DNA of 64,000 nucleotides from Desulforudis sp. (GCA_003604975.1 QZIR01000010.1:1-64000); one strand, 5' to 3'. Shown: positions 16,294 to 24,115, counted from the first letter of the stretch. Notes: generated from the sequence alone by a model not told the origin. A program made the numbers and translations.

Positions 16294-17916
16294 TTGGGCG
16301 TAGTGGAAGGTCCCGCCGCCCCGGTAGGGCGGATTAGATGCCAGCGGATCCGTGTCCGGCAGGTCATCGGGGAGCAGACCAAGCAAGCGGGCGTACGGGC
16401 CAGGATTGTTATTCCGCAGGAGAAGCCGCCTGCCGAGCAGGTCTTGGCCGCCCGTGCCCAGACCCAGGTCCAGGAAATCAAGATCATTCCGAACAAGGTG
16501 ATAGTGGAGGGCCGTGCCCACGTGCAGGTCACCTACGTGGCCGACGTTCCGAGCCAGCCGGTGCACCACGTCGGCGGCGACGTCAAGTTCGTCGAGTCCT
16601 TCGACATCCCGGGTGCCCAACCAGGGCAAGACGTAGTGGTACAGCTTACGGTGGAGAAGGTCGCTGTCCATCTGGACGAAAACGACAAGGACCACCGGGT
16701 GATCGTGGTCACCATTATCGTGAAGATCTTCGTGAAGGTCACCGAGACCGTTGAGGTCGACGTCCTCGAGGAAGCCCCGGCTGATTTGAAGCCGGTAACC
16801 AGGCAGATTAGCCTCGAAGAGGTCGTGGCCTTTGGGGAACGGCAGGTTGTCGTCAGTCAGCAGGTGGATATCAAGAAGCTCTTTGACGGTGTGAAGCCCT
16901 GTCCTGAAAAGATTATCGATGTAATCGCCGACATTCGCATCACCAAGCGGGAAGTAATCAAAAACAAGGTGATCGTGGAGGGTGTCCTCACCCTGCAGAT
17001 CATCTATGTCGCCAAGACCTGGGAAGGCAGCCAGCCGGTGCATCACGCGCACGTCGAGGTTCCCTTCACCGAGTTCGTACATGTGGAAGGCGCTCGTCCC
17101 GACATGATGGTCGATATCCAGGTGACGATAGAAGACGCCGCCGCTCGGGTCAAAACGCACTGTGAAATCTCCATCAGCGTGGTCCTGCAGATCAGGGCCC
17201 AGGTAACCAAGGAAATCACGAAGACCGTCGTGATCGACATTACCGGCAACGGACGCTTTGAGAAGATTACGCTCTTCCTCGACAAGGTCCTGGCTGAGGT
17301 GATGCGACAGATTACCATCCGTGACACGGTTACGATACCCGACCAGAAGCCCCCGGCCCAGAAGGTCCTTGACGCCTTCGTGGTGGCCTGTGAGGTTACC
17401 GAGACGGAGGTCCTGGCCAATAAGGTCATCGTCCGCGGTGTTGTCACCATCAAGGTCACCTACGTCGCCGATAAGCCGACCCAGCCGGTGCACGCTTTTG
17501 AAGTGGAAGTCCCCTTCACCACCTTTGCGGACATCAGGGGTGTTGGTGACGACGACCCGCGGGTAGTCGTGATGTGCACGGTGGAGTGGGTCGCAGCCGA
17601 CCTGGAGAACCACCGCAATGTGGGTCTGAACATCGTAGTCAGAGTTGACGTAAGGGCGACCAGGATTGTACAGCAGCCGGTCGTCATCTGTCTGGAACCT
17701 GTTCCCGAAGTAGTGGAACCGGTAGTTGAGCCCAAGGTTCCGGAGCCCAAGGTACCCACTCCGCCTGTTGCCCGTACGTACACCATTCAGGCCGGGGATA
17801 CCTTCTTTAGATTGGCCCAGCGGTTTGGGACTACGGTAGCCGCCATCCAGGCCGCAAACCCCGGGGTCGATCCGAATAGACTGCAGATCGGCCAGGTGAT
17901 AAATATCCCCGGTTAA
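16294..17916 (+). CDS. SPOCS-domain (DUF3794) spore-coat type protein with C-terminal LysM, paralog 2
   Basis: Protein of 540 residues. Residues 1-470 repeat the three-SPOCS layout of the preceding gene with few changes. A Pro/Val/Glu linker ([16 protein letters not shown]) leads to a single LysM domain at about 492-539 ([17 protein letters not shown] ... INIPG) that should bind peptidoglycan of cortex or germ-cell wall. The layout recalls SafA/SpoVID-type LysM anchors at the cortex-coat interface. The start is TTG at 16294 after AAAGGAGGAA. It is a tandem duplicate in which one copy gained or lost LysM. Confidence 0.92.
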   Translation: MGVVEGPAAPVGRIRCQRIRVRQVIGEQTKQAGVRARIVIPQEKPPAEQVLAARAQTQVQEIKIIPNKVIVEGRAHVQVTYVADVPSQPVHHVGGDVKFVESFDIPGAQPGQDVVVQLTVEKVAVHLDENDKDHRVIVVTIIVKIFVKVTETVEVDVLEEAPADLKPVTRQISLEEVVAFGERQVVVSQQVDIKKLFDGVKPCPEKIIDVIADIRITKREVIKNKVIVEGVLTLQIIYVAKTWEGSQPVHHAHVEVPFTEFVHVEGARPDMMVDIQVTIEDAAARVKTHCEISISVVLQIRAQVTKEITKTVVIDITGNGRFEKITLFLDKVLAEVMRQITIRDTVTIPDQKPPAQKVLDAFVVACEVTETEVLANKVIVRGVVTIKVTYVADKPTQPVHAFEVEVPFTTFADIRGVGDDDPRVVVMCTVEWVAADLENHRNVGLNIVVRVDVRATRIVQQPVVICLEPVPEVVEPVVEPKVPEPKVPTPPVARTYTIQAGDTFFRLAQRFGTTVAAIQAANPGVDPNRLQIGQVINIPG

Positions 17917-17927
17917 GCCTGATCGCA

Positions 17928-17970
17928 CCACAAAAACAGGCTGCCGTTAAAAGGCAGCCTGTTTTTGTGG
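17928..17970. terminator. bidirectional intrinsic terminator
   Basis: An 18-bp perfect stem, 17928-17945 against 17953-17970, with a 7-nt loop. Each arm has a run of five A or T, so it can end both the SPOCS transcript and the convergent gene at 17981. Confidence 0.85.
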
Positions 17971-17980
17971 TCTTCTTGTT

Positions 17981-18526
17981 TCACCAGCCCCGGTAGTGCT
18001 TGCCAATCCTGCCGGCGAAACGTCCGGCTACGAACTTTTCCCAGCTTCCGCCAGAGATAAAGACCCCGGTCTCGCGACCGCCCGCGATCTGGGGATGCAC
18101 GCCGGCCTGGGAAGCGATCACGGTTCCCCCCGTAACCTCGGAAAACTTGCGCGCGTAGTCCTCGTTCGCCAGATTACAGCCGTACAGGGCGACCACCGAT
18201 CCGAAAGCGAAACGGATGCGTCCGGCGCGTATCTCGGCGCCCAGTTCATCCAGGTAGGCTGCCAGCTCGTTATCGCTGGGACCGGGTGAGTGGTAGAATC
18301 CGCTCCAGTTGGACAGGATCACTCCGCGCGGGTAGGAGTGGCTGAAGATCTTCAGGTTTAAGATGGTACCGTGTTGGGCCAGAAGTGCCAGAAGTTCCTT
18401 GCCGGTGGTGGGTTGAAGCACTCTGTAACGCGTACGCGAGGCGCGGTGGTCAAAGGCCCCTTCATCACCGTAGCCGTGACAGGAGACGGCGAGGTTTATG
18501 GTACTTCTGGTCAGGATTTGAGTCAT
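17981..18526 (-). CDS. DUF4347-like protein, probable sporulation gene
   Basis: Protein of 181 residues with no signal peptide. The block FSHSYPRGVILSNW followed by VVALYGCNLANE and VTGGTVIASQAG resembles DUF4347, a caspase-like (clan CD) fold in which the His and the Cys of YGCN would be catalytic. Whether it is a protease is not shown. The ATG at 18526 is used because GGAGGTGA lies 7 nt upstream; a TTG two codons earlier is too close. A sigma-K-like promoter precedes it on the minus strand. Confidence 0.65.
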   Translation of the reverse strand: MTQILTRSTINLAVSCHGYGDEGAFDHRASRTRYRVLQPTTGKELLALLAQHGTILNLKIFSHSYPRGVILSNWSGFYHSPGPSDNELAAYLDELGAEIRAGRIRFAFGSVVALYGCNLANEDYARKFSEVTGGTVIASQAGVHPQIAGGRETGVFISGGSWEKFVAGRFAGRIGKHYRGW

Positions 18527-18548
18527 CCACAAATCACCTCCTGCTAAC

Positions 18549-18576
18549 TAACATATGTCATTGAGGGTCCGGGTGT
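18549..18576 (-). promoter_or_regulatory. sigma-K-like promoter of the DUF4347-like gene
   Basis: On the minus strand, ACAC (18576-18573), 15 bp, CATATGTTA (18557-18549). This is the same ACAC-N15-CATANNNTA layout as upstream of the gene at 12658. Confidence 0.5.
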
Positions 18577-18686
18577 CCGGACTGTATTATCACCCCGGCG
18601 ACGGACAAGAATAAGGGAGTGTGCCTTCTGTAGAAGCCACGAGCTGGGCCGTTAAGTAATAATCACGGGTGTAAGGAGCGGAGCTA

Positions 18687-19133
18687 TTGAGTGGCCAGAT
18701 GATCCCATTCATCATCGCCGCGGTGGCCGGCATTACCATGGCCTTTCAGGGGGCGATCAACTCCGGTCTCTCCAAAATCATCGGGCTCTTGGAGGCTACC
18801 TTTGTGGTGCATGTGGTCGGGCTGATCCTGGTGACCACGCTGCTTTTTGTGTTCGGGCTGGGTGACGGATCACTGGCCAGGTATGCGGAGGCGCCATGGT
18901 ATTACTACATCGGGGGTTTGCTGGGTGTATTAATTGTATATGGCGTGGTCCGCAGCATACCCCAGGTCGGAGTGGCGCCGGCGACTACGGCGATTATCCT
19001 CGGACAGGTACTGACCGCCGCCGCGATCGACCACCTGGGCCTGTTCGGCCTGAAGCAGATTCCCTTCACCTGGTACCGTATCGCCGGGGTCTTCCTGATG
19101 TCCGGGGGTGCCTTTCTCCTTCTAAAGAAATGA
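18687..19133 (+). CDS. DMT-superfamily small transporter (DUF606/YdcZ type)
   Basis: Integral membrane protein of 148 residues with about five hydrophobic helices. The opening IAAVAGITMAFQGAINSGLSK and the QVGVAPATTAIILGQVLTAAAID segment are typical of DUF606 half-size DMT transporters, which often work as pairs or dimers. The substrate is unknown. It starts at TTG with AAGGAG 9 bp upstream. It ends inside the 3' end of the convergent ZIP gene (12-bp overlap). Confidence 0.85.
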   Translation: MSGQMIPFIIAAVAGITMAFQGAINSGLSKIIGLLEATFVVHVVGLILVTTLLFVFGLGDGSLARYAEAPWYYYIGGLLGVLIVYGVVRSIPQVGVAPATTAIILGQVLTAAAIDHLGLFGLKQIPFTWYRIAGVFLMSGGAFLLLKK

Positions 19134-19829
19134 ATTTAAAACGACCACGATGAGGACGCCTGTTACCAGGCCGCCAAAGGTGAAACGGGCACTTTCCTGT
19201 AGTGAGCGCGGAAGAAGTTCGAACACCACGATATAGAGCATGGCTCCGGCCGCGGCCGTCGAGAGGAAAGAGACCGGCAAGAGGTTGTTGCGAGCCAGGA
19301 AGAGGCCCAGGAAGGTGCCCAGAGGGGTTACCAGGCTGACCAGGGCATTAAGGAGCATAACGCGCCAAGGGGATATCCCGGCGGCACGCAGGGGGACGGC
19401 CATCGCCATTCCCTCCGGGAGGTTGTGCAGGCCGATGGTGAGCGCCATCAAAAAGCCCAGGTTGGTGTAGGTGGCAAAGCCGGCCGCGATGGCCATTCCC
19501 TCCGGTAAATCGTGCAGGGCAATACCCAGGGCAATCAGGATGCCCGTCTTCAGGAAACCCCGCTGCAGCGGACCGAGAATTGCGGAGATCTGAATATCCA
19601 ACAGGGCAATAGCGAGGATACCCGCAGCGAAACCGGTGATTACGGTTTGCGTCCTGCCTTGGTCGAGAGCCGTCGGAATCAGGTCACAGAAGATTACAGC
19701 CGCCATCACCCCGGCGGCCAGTCCGAGAAAGGCGGCGATCGTACGCGAACGCGGTTGTCCGAGGAACATGACCAGGGCAGCTCCGAGCAGAGTACCCAGA
19801 CCGGCGATCAGACTTACGGTTAACTCCAT
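19122..19829 (-). CDS. ZIP family divalent metal transporter
   Basis: Membrane protein of 235 residues with seven to eight helices. The metal-binding helix motifs HDLPEGMA and HNLPEGMA lie at about residues 104 and 135 and are diagnostic for ZupT-like ZIP proteins, which import zinc, iron or manganese. It is convergent with and overlaps the DMT gene, and is divergent from ispE. No Zur or Fur box could be assigned with confidence. Confidence 0.93.
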   Translation of the reverse strand: MELTVSLIAGLGTLLGAALVMFLGQPRSRTIAAFLGLAAGVMAAVIFCDLIPTALDQGRTQTVITGFAAGILAIALLDIQISAILGPLQRGFLKTGILIALGIALHDLPEGMAIAAGFATYTNLGFLMALTIGLHNLPEGMAMAVPLRAAGISPWRVMLLNALVSLVTPLGTFLGLFLARNNLLPVSFLSTAAAGAMLYIVVFELLPRSLQESARFTFGGLVTGVLIVVVLNSFL

Positions 19830-19888
19830 GCATCGCTCCCCGGGAGACCACTGCCAAACGGGGCCGGTTGCGCAGCAATCTCCTCGTC

Positions 19889-19904
19889 AATTTACCTGTA
19901 AATT
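19889..19904. promoter_or_regulatory. palindrome between the ZIP transporter gene and ispE
   Basis: AATTTAC (19889-19895) and GTAAATT (19898-19904) form a 7-bp inverted repeat with a 2-bp centre, in the A/T-rich divergent spacer. It could be an operator for a metal-sensing regulator of the ZIP gene; no match to a named box is claimed. Confidence 0.3.
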
Positions 19905-19969
19905 AATACTGGAATGAAGGATAATTTATGCCCTCGGCAAAATTGTAGAGGTAAGGGGGGAGGAAGAGC

Positions 19970-20821
19970 ATGCTCGCCGTAAAGGCCTTCGCCAAGATCA
20001 ACCTCACGCTTTCCGTAGGCCGGAAGCGCTCGGACGGCTATCACGACCTGGAGTCGGTGATGCAGCAGCTCGAACTGCACGACCTGCTGGAATTCGTGAT
20101 TACCAAAGATGAAATCTCGCTAACTACCGAAAATACCGAGGTCCCCACTGGTTCCGATAATCTGATTGTAAAGGCGGCGGAACTGCTGCGCCGTCATACC
20201 GGATGCCTCTGGGGCGCGCGAATCAGGCTTTTTAAAAACATCCCCGTAGCCGCTGGCCTGGGCGGCGGTTCAGCGGATGCCGCGGCTACCCTGATTGGTT
20301 TGAATAACCTGTGGGGGCTGGGCCTGTCGATGGATCGGCTGCTGGAACTGGGCGCCCGTCTCGGCTCGGACGTGCCTTTTTGCCTGTTCGGCGGAACGGC
20401 CCTGGCCCGGGGCCGGGGCGAGGTGCTGGATCGCCTGCCCGAAGCGTCGCCGATGGGCGTGGTGTTGGTAAAACCGGGCTTTAGCGTCAGCACCGCCGAG
20501 GCCTATCGCATGTTTGACGATCTGCCTGACCCCGAGGTGTACGACGCCCAGACCATGGTTTTAGGCCTGCATGAAGGGGATTTCGAAACGATAGCCCAGG
20601 CCCTGCATAACGACCTGGAGAGAGCGACCTTCACTATGCATCCCGAACTGCCCCAGTTGAAGGACGGCTTGTTAGGGGCCGGGGCCGCTGGCGCGTTGAT
20701 GGCCGGCAGCGGACCGACCATCTTCGGTCTGGCCCCCTCCCCGGAAGAGGCCCGGAGGATTGCGGACAGGCTTGAGCATCCGGGCCTTAGCGTCTGGGCC
20801 ACCACGACGGCGGCTTTTTAA
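19970..20821 (+). CDS. ispE: 4-diphosphocytidyl-2-C-methyl-D-erythritol kinase
   Basis: GHMP kinase of the MEP isoprenoid pathway, 283 residues. The N-terminal KAFAKINLTLSVGRKRSDGYHDLES motif and the ATP loop PVAAGLGGGSADAAA (about residues 91-105) are classical. A strong ribosome binding site (GGGGGGAGG) precedes the ATG. Location downstream of the sporulation block matches Bacilli; the usual purR/yabJ/spoVG neighbours are replaced by a GntR regulator and a nucleotidyltransferase. Confidence 0.97.
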   Translation: MLAVKAFAKINLTLSVGRKRSDGYHDLESVMQQLELHDLLEFVITKDEISLTTENTEVPTGSDNLIVKAAELLRRHTGCLWGARIRLFKNIPVAAGLGGGSADAAATLIGLNNLWGLGLSMDRLLELGARLGSDVPFCLFGGTALARGRGEVLDRLPEASPMGVVLVKPGFSVSTAEAYRMFDDLPDPEVYDAQTMVLGLHEGDFETIAQALHNDLERATFTMHPELPQLKDGLLGAGAAGALMAGSGPTIFGLAPSPEEARRIADRLEHPGLSVWATTTAAF

Positions 20822-20880
20822 GTTGCCGCAGGGTTATTAAAGCGTTACAATGTCAGTAATGAACGAAAGGGGTGCTCTTG

Positions 20881-21573
20881 ATGGAAAACCAGGGACGCTT
20901 GCTCCCCGTGAAACTGGACAGCTACAAACCGTTGCGGGAAGTCGTTTTTGAGTCTCTGCGGGAGGCGATCATCCAGGGCATCCTAAAACCGGGCGAACGG
21001 ATGATGGAACTGCAGCTGGCCGAGGAACTCGGGGTCAGCCGGACACCGGTGCGCGAGGCCATCCGCAAGCTGGAGTTGGAGGGCTTCGTGGTAATGGTTC
21101 CCCGCAAGGGAGCCTATGTGGCCGGTATCACCTACAAGGATATTACCGATGTGTTTGAAGTCCGGGCCGCCCTGGAAGCACTGGCCGCCGGGTTGGCCGC
21201 CGAGCGTATCACCGATGAGGAACTGGACAAACTGGAACGTTCCGTGGTGCAGATCGGTGAAGTGGTGGAGAACGAGAACATTAACGCCCTGGTTGAATAC
21301 GATACCGAGTTTCACGAAATCATCTACCAGGCTAGCCGCAATAAACGGCTGAAGTCCATTGTGCTGCACCTGCATGAACAGATCCACCGCTTCCGCCAGA
21401 TCACGCTCTCCCAGCCTGGCCGGACCAGACTGGCCCTGGAGGAACACAAGAGACTGGTGGACGCGATCTCGGACCGTAATGTGGAGCTAGCGATGACTCT
21501 GGCCCGGGAGCATATTGAGAACGCCGAGAACAGTTTTCTGTGCGCGGTTGAAGAGGATTTGAAGAGGAGTTAG
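20881..21573 (+). CDS. GntR family transcriptional regulator (FCD/FadR subfamily)
   Basis: Regulator of 230 residues. The winged helix occupies about 12-80 (LREAIIQGILKPGERM, LAEELGVSRTPVREAIRKLELEG), followed by an all-helical FCD domain (FEVRAALEALAAGLAAERI, FHEIIYQAS, EHIENAENSF) with His/Asp residues that can hold a metal or carboxylate ligand. ATG at 20881 follows AAAGGGG by 9-10 nt. It runs into the nucleotidyltransferase gene with a 6-bp gap. The effector is unknown. Confidence 0.9.
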   Translation: MENQGRLLPVKLDSYKPLREVVFESLREAIIQGILKPGERMMELQLAEELGVSRTPVREAIRKLELEGFVVMVPRKGAYVAGITYKDITDVFEVRAALEALAAGLAAERITDEELDKLERSVVQIGEVVENENINALVEYDTEFHEIIYQASRNKRLKSIVLHLHEQIHRFRQITLSQPGRTRLALEEHKRLVDAISDRNVELAMTLAREHIENAENSFLCAVEEDLKRS

Positions 21574-21579
21574 GGCATA

Positions 21580-22335
21580 ATGATCGACTGTTTGCTCCTG
21601 GCCGGCAGTCCAAACACCGGTCCGCTTCAAGACGTGAGCACGGCCAGATACGAGGCCACCATCCCGGTTGGGGGACGGCCGATGTTTGGTTTTGTGCTCG
21701 ATGCCCTGCGGGGGTCGGCGCAAATCGGCCAGATTATCGTGGTTGGGCCGCCCGACCTGAATAAGTATATCAATCATCCCGATACCCGCCTGGTTCCCAT
21801 GAAGCAAGGCCTCATGGACAACATCGCGGAGGGTTTTACCGCTTTGGGGATGCCTGACGCGCCCGTTCTGGTGGCTACCTCCGATATCCCGCTACTAACT
21901 GCGACCGCGTTGGACGACTTTCTGGCCCATTGCGGCGCAATGGACGCGGACATCTATTATCCCGTGGTTTCGGAAGAGACGGTCTCCAAAGCCTTTCCCG
22001 GTGTAAAGCGGACCTACGTTCGACTGAAGGATGGCCGTTTCACCGGAGGAAACATTTCGGTCTTCCGTCCGTCCGTCTTCGGCCAGTGTCGCGCCAAGGG
22101 CGAGGAGTTCAGCATGTACCGGAAAAAACCACTTAAGCTGGCAATGGTCGTGGGGAGCGGGTTTCTGGTACGTTTCGTCGTTGGGGCCCTGTCCCTGGCG
22201 GATGCCGAGAAGAAGATTACGGGGTTGGTGGGCGTACGGGGACGGGTTATCGTCTCGGATTATCCGGAAATTGCGGTCGATGTGGATAAACCAAGCGATT
22301 ACCACCTGGTCGAGGCCCTCTTGAACGCGATCTAA
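21580..22335 (+). CDS. MobA-like nucleotidyltransferase family protein
   Basis: Sugar-phosphate or cofactor nucleotidyltransferase fold, 251 residues. The opening is LLLAGS followed by a degenerate version of the usual GxxxRM loop; VATSDIPLLT corresponds to the metal-binding D-P-L strand and FTGGNISVF to the product-binding part. It is found next to ispE in related Clostridia. Substrate unknown. It is probably co-transcribed with the GntR gene and ends at a strong terminator. Confidence 0.8.
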   Translation: MIDCLLLAGSPNTGPLQDVSTARYEATIPVGGRPMFGFVLDALRGSAQIGQIIVVGPPDLNKYINHPDTRLVPMKQGLMDNIAEGFTALGMPDAPVLVATSDIPLLTATALDDFLAHCGAMDADIYYPVVSEETVSKAFPGVKRTYVRLKDGRFTGGNISVFRPSVFGQCRAKGEEFSMYRKKPLKLAMVVGSGFLVRFVVGALSLADAEKKITGLVGVRGRVIVSDYPEIAVDVDKPSDYHLVEALLNAI

Positions 22336-22357
22336 GAAAAGGCTAAGAGCATAAAAC

Positions 22358-22401
22358 GAAAGAAGACGCAGACTTTTTCCAGACGGTCTGCGTCTTCTTT
22401 C
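22358..22401. terminator. bidirectional intrinsic terminator
   Basis: A 16-bp perfect stem, 22358-22373 against 22386-22401, with a T-rich loop, between the convergent nucleotidyltransferase and yedF genes. Confidence 0.85.
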
Positions 22402-22464
22402 ATTCTGCCTCGTTTCGGCTCCGTAAGTCGCCCGGATGGTAAATCCGGACCGCTCATAACAGTC

Positions 22465-22683
22465 TCACTTGGTCAAGGTGAGCACCCACTCCTCACCCCG
22501 GTCCTCGACCTGCACTGTCCAGCCCTGGCTGGTCGCCAGGCGCTTGATGTTTTCACGCGCAGCCTCCGAGTCAGCGATGGCGACAACCTTACCCTTGCCC
22601 TGGGCTTCGATCTGTCTTTTGACCATCAGCATCGGCTCGGGACAGCCAAGACCCCGGCAATCGACCGTGTTGTTATTAGGCAC
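22465..22683 (-). CDS. yedF: YedF/TusA-like sulfurtransferase
   Basis: TusA/SirA-fold protein of 72 residues with the conserved CRGLGCPEPML motif at its N-terminus, where the first Cys can carry persulfide or selenium. YedF typically accompanies YedE. GTG at 22683 overlaps the yedE stop (GTGCCTAA), so translation is coupled, with GGAGG about 10 nt upstream. It is the last gene of the leftward tRNA-yedE-yedF unit. Confidence 0.93.
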   Translation of the reverse strand: MPNNNTVDCRGLGCPEPMLMVKRQIEAQGKGKVVAIADSEAARENIKRLATSQGWTVQVEDRGEEWVLTLTK

Positions 22684-23758
22684 TCTCAGTCACCCTCCCT
22701 TGCTGCAGTACTCTAGCTCCGGACAAGGCGAAACCGATGACTAGAACCACAGCCAACCCCGCCATGACGGCGACCTGCCCGTTCACCGAAACCCCTGCCG
22801 GACTGGCGGCAAGTCCAAAGTTGTGGGCGGTGGCGGCACCGAGCAGAATCCCAAAGAGCGTTACGGCCGAGTCGGTATTGCCTTCAGAAGCCGAGATCAT
22901 CTGGCGTAGCGGACACCCGGCGATCAGGGTGAAGCAGAGCCCGCCCAAGGCCATCCCCAGGAAATTCCACAGGCCGTCAGTATGGGCGATCGGTTGGTTC
23001 TCAAAGCCTAGGGTAAAGTTCCCGAGCGCCAGGTTACCAACTAGCGCGGCCACAAAAACACCGACCATTCCGAACATCAGGTAGGGGTCGCGGAACATAA
23101 TCAGGTCGCGGACGGGACCGATCAGGCACATCCGTGTACGCTGCGCCAGAGCACCCACCACGAGTCCGGCCCCGAGGGAGATCAGGAGAGGGGCGCGCAT
23201 CGCGCCGGGACCTTCGGAGCTGTATAGGAAAATGGTTGAGTTAAAGAGCAGAAAGATCAGCAGGACCAAAAAGATCAGCGGAAACACGTAGCCGTGAGCC
23301 GAGTTCTGACGGTTTACCCGTCCCAATGTAAAACCACGGTTAATAAACCAAATCCCGATCAGGATACCCACCACCAGACCGACCAGACCGACCCAGGCGT
23401 TAAGGTCTCCGGCGGACATCCGGAGGAGCATCCGCAGCGGGCAGCCCAGGAAGACCAACAGGCCGATCATGCCGATAAATCCGAGGACAAACCTGGTGAG
23501 GGTACTGGAACCGCCCACGGAGCGATAGGATTTCGTAGCCAGGGCCGCAATGAAGGCTCCGAGAATAATCCCGGGGATCTCCGGCCTTACATACTGTAGC
23601 TTGGCCGCACTGTGCAACCCAAGTCCACCCGCGATATCGCGTAGAAAACAGGCAATGCACATTCCCATATTGGGCGGGTTGCCGGTTGCCATCAGGATTA
23701 TGGCCAGCGCACCGACCGTAAGCCCGGTCAAAGCAATAAGTCCTTTCCCTTTAAACAT
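22676..23758 (-). CDS. yedE: YedE/YeeE family membrane transporter (sulfur or selenium)
   Basis: Polytopic protein of 360 residues, two homologous halves. Each half has a Cys/Arg loop: MCIACFLRD with FLGCPLRM in the first, and TRMCLIGPVRD with AGCPLRQM in the second. Related YeeE conducts thiosulfate, and the YedE branch is associated with selenium-utilising genomes. The ATG at 23758 is chosen because GAGGTG lies 6 nt upstream; an in-frame GTG three codons earlier overlaps that site. Its leader contains the unusual tRNA at 23786-23878 on the same strand. Confidence 0.93.
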   Translation of the reverse strand: MFKGKGLIALTGLTVGALAIILMATGNPPNMGMCIACFLRDIAGGLGLHSAAKLQYVRPEIPGIILGAFIAALATKSYRSVGGSSTLTRFVLGFIGMIGLLVFLGCPLRMLLRMSAGDLNAWVGLVGLVVGILIGIWFINRGFTLGRVNRQNSAHGYVFPLIFLVLLIFLLFNSTIFLYSSEGPGAMRAPLLISLGAGLVVGALAQRTRMCLIGPVRDLIMFRDPYLMFGMVGVFVAALVGNLALGNFTLGFENQPIAHTDGLWNFLGMALGGLCFTLIAGCPLRQMISASEGNTDSAVTLFGILLGAATAHNFGLAASPAGVSVNGQVAVMAGLAVVLVIGFALSGARVLQQGRVTESA

Positions 23759-23785
23759 TGGATTCACCTCATCACACTTTTAAAA

Positions 23786-23878
23786 TGGAGGAGGGAAGTG
23801 GGAATCGAACGCCACCCCCGCCTTGCGGCATGGCCAACGGATTTGCATTCCGCGGGGAGCACCAGCTCCGTTCCCTCC
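23786..23878 (-). tRNA. tRNA with GCA (Cys) anticodon on a tRNA-Sec-like body
   Basis: Read on the minus strand from 23878. The acceptor GGAGGGAA pairs with TTCCCTCC over 8 bp, followed by discriminator T (23789) and an encoded CCA (23788-23786). The D arm is GGAGC/GCTCC with a 4-nt loop TGGT. The anticodon stem GCGGA/TCCGT closes loop ATGCAAA, anticodon GCA at 23846-23844. A long variable arm contains GCC-GCAA-GGC. The T loop is TTCGATT; its stem GTGG-G/CCCAC carries one bulged C (23811). A normal tRNA-Cys has a 7-bp acceptor, larger D loop and short variable region. The 8-bp acceptor, tiny D loop and long arm are tRNA-Sec traits, whereas GCA and U73 are CysRS identity elements. It lies 27 nt before yedE. 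Confidence 0.85.
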
Positions 23879-24001
23879 ATAGTCAAATCCACAGTGCCGG
23901 AACCATCACCTCCTCTACCCGCTATCTCCCTACAGAAGATCCTATTTCTCGCAGTTCACATAAGAATCCTTTATTAGACTGATTAAATAATGTTATAGCT
24001 A

Positions 24002-24044
24002 GGGGCGAAGATAGACCCTCTGCGAGGACGCAGTGGTCTTCCCC
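24002..24044. repeat. hairpin element 1 of the repeat cluster
   Basis: Interrupted inverted repeat, GGGGCGAAGATAGACC (24002-24017) against GGTCTTCCCC (24035-24044). It contains the 14-bp direct repeat CCCTCTGCGAGGAC (24016-24029), which recurs at 24091-24104. Confidence 0.6.
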
Positions 24045-24070
24045 GGTTTACACTAGAAGACTACAACCAT

Positions 24071-24115
24071 GGAGAACGCTCAGAAACGAGCCCTCTGCGA
24101 GGACAGGCGTTCTCC
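24071..24115. repeat. hairpin element 2 of the repeat cluster
   Basis: GGAGAACGC (24071-24079) is the perfect inverse of GCGTTCTCC (24107-24115). The end sequence GGAGAACGCTCAGAA is a variant of the family-A end GGAGAGCGCTCAGAA seen at 24149 and 56965. It includes the second CCCTCTGCGAGGAC copy. Confidence 0.6.

Noticed and set aside
16222-17931. A 569-codon minus-strand frame opposite the second SPOCS gene
   Set aside because: It mirrors the plus-strand codons and has no family resemblance. The plus-strand gene has promoter, ribosome binding site and domains.
23755-23900. A continuous reading frame running through the tRNA on the minus strand, preceded by an SD-like GGAGGTG
   Set aside because: The complete cloverleaf with encoded CCA and T loop explains the conservation better. 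The frame ends in the yedE ribosome binding site and resembles no protein.
23883-23906. A seven-codon leader peptide (MVPALWI) upstream of the tRNA
   Set aside because: The SD-like GGAGG is only 2 nt from the ATG, too close for efficient use, and there is no attenuator structure tied to it.
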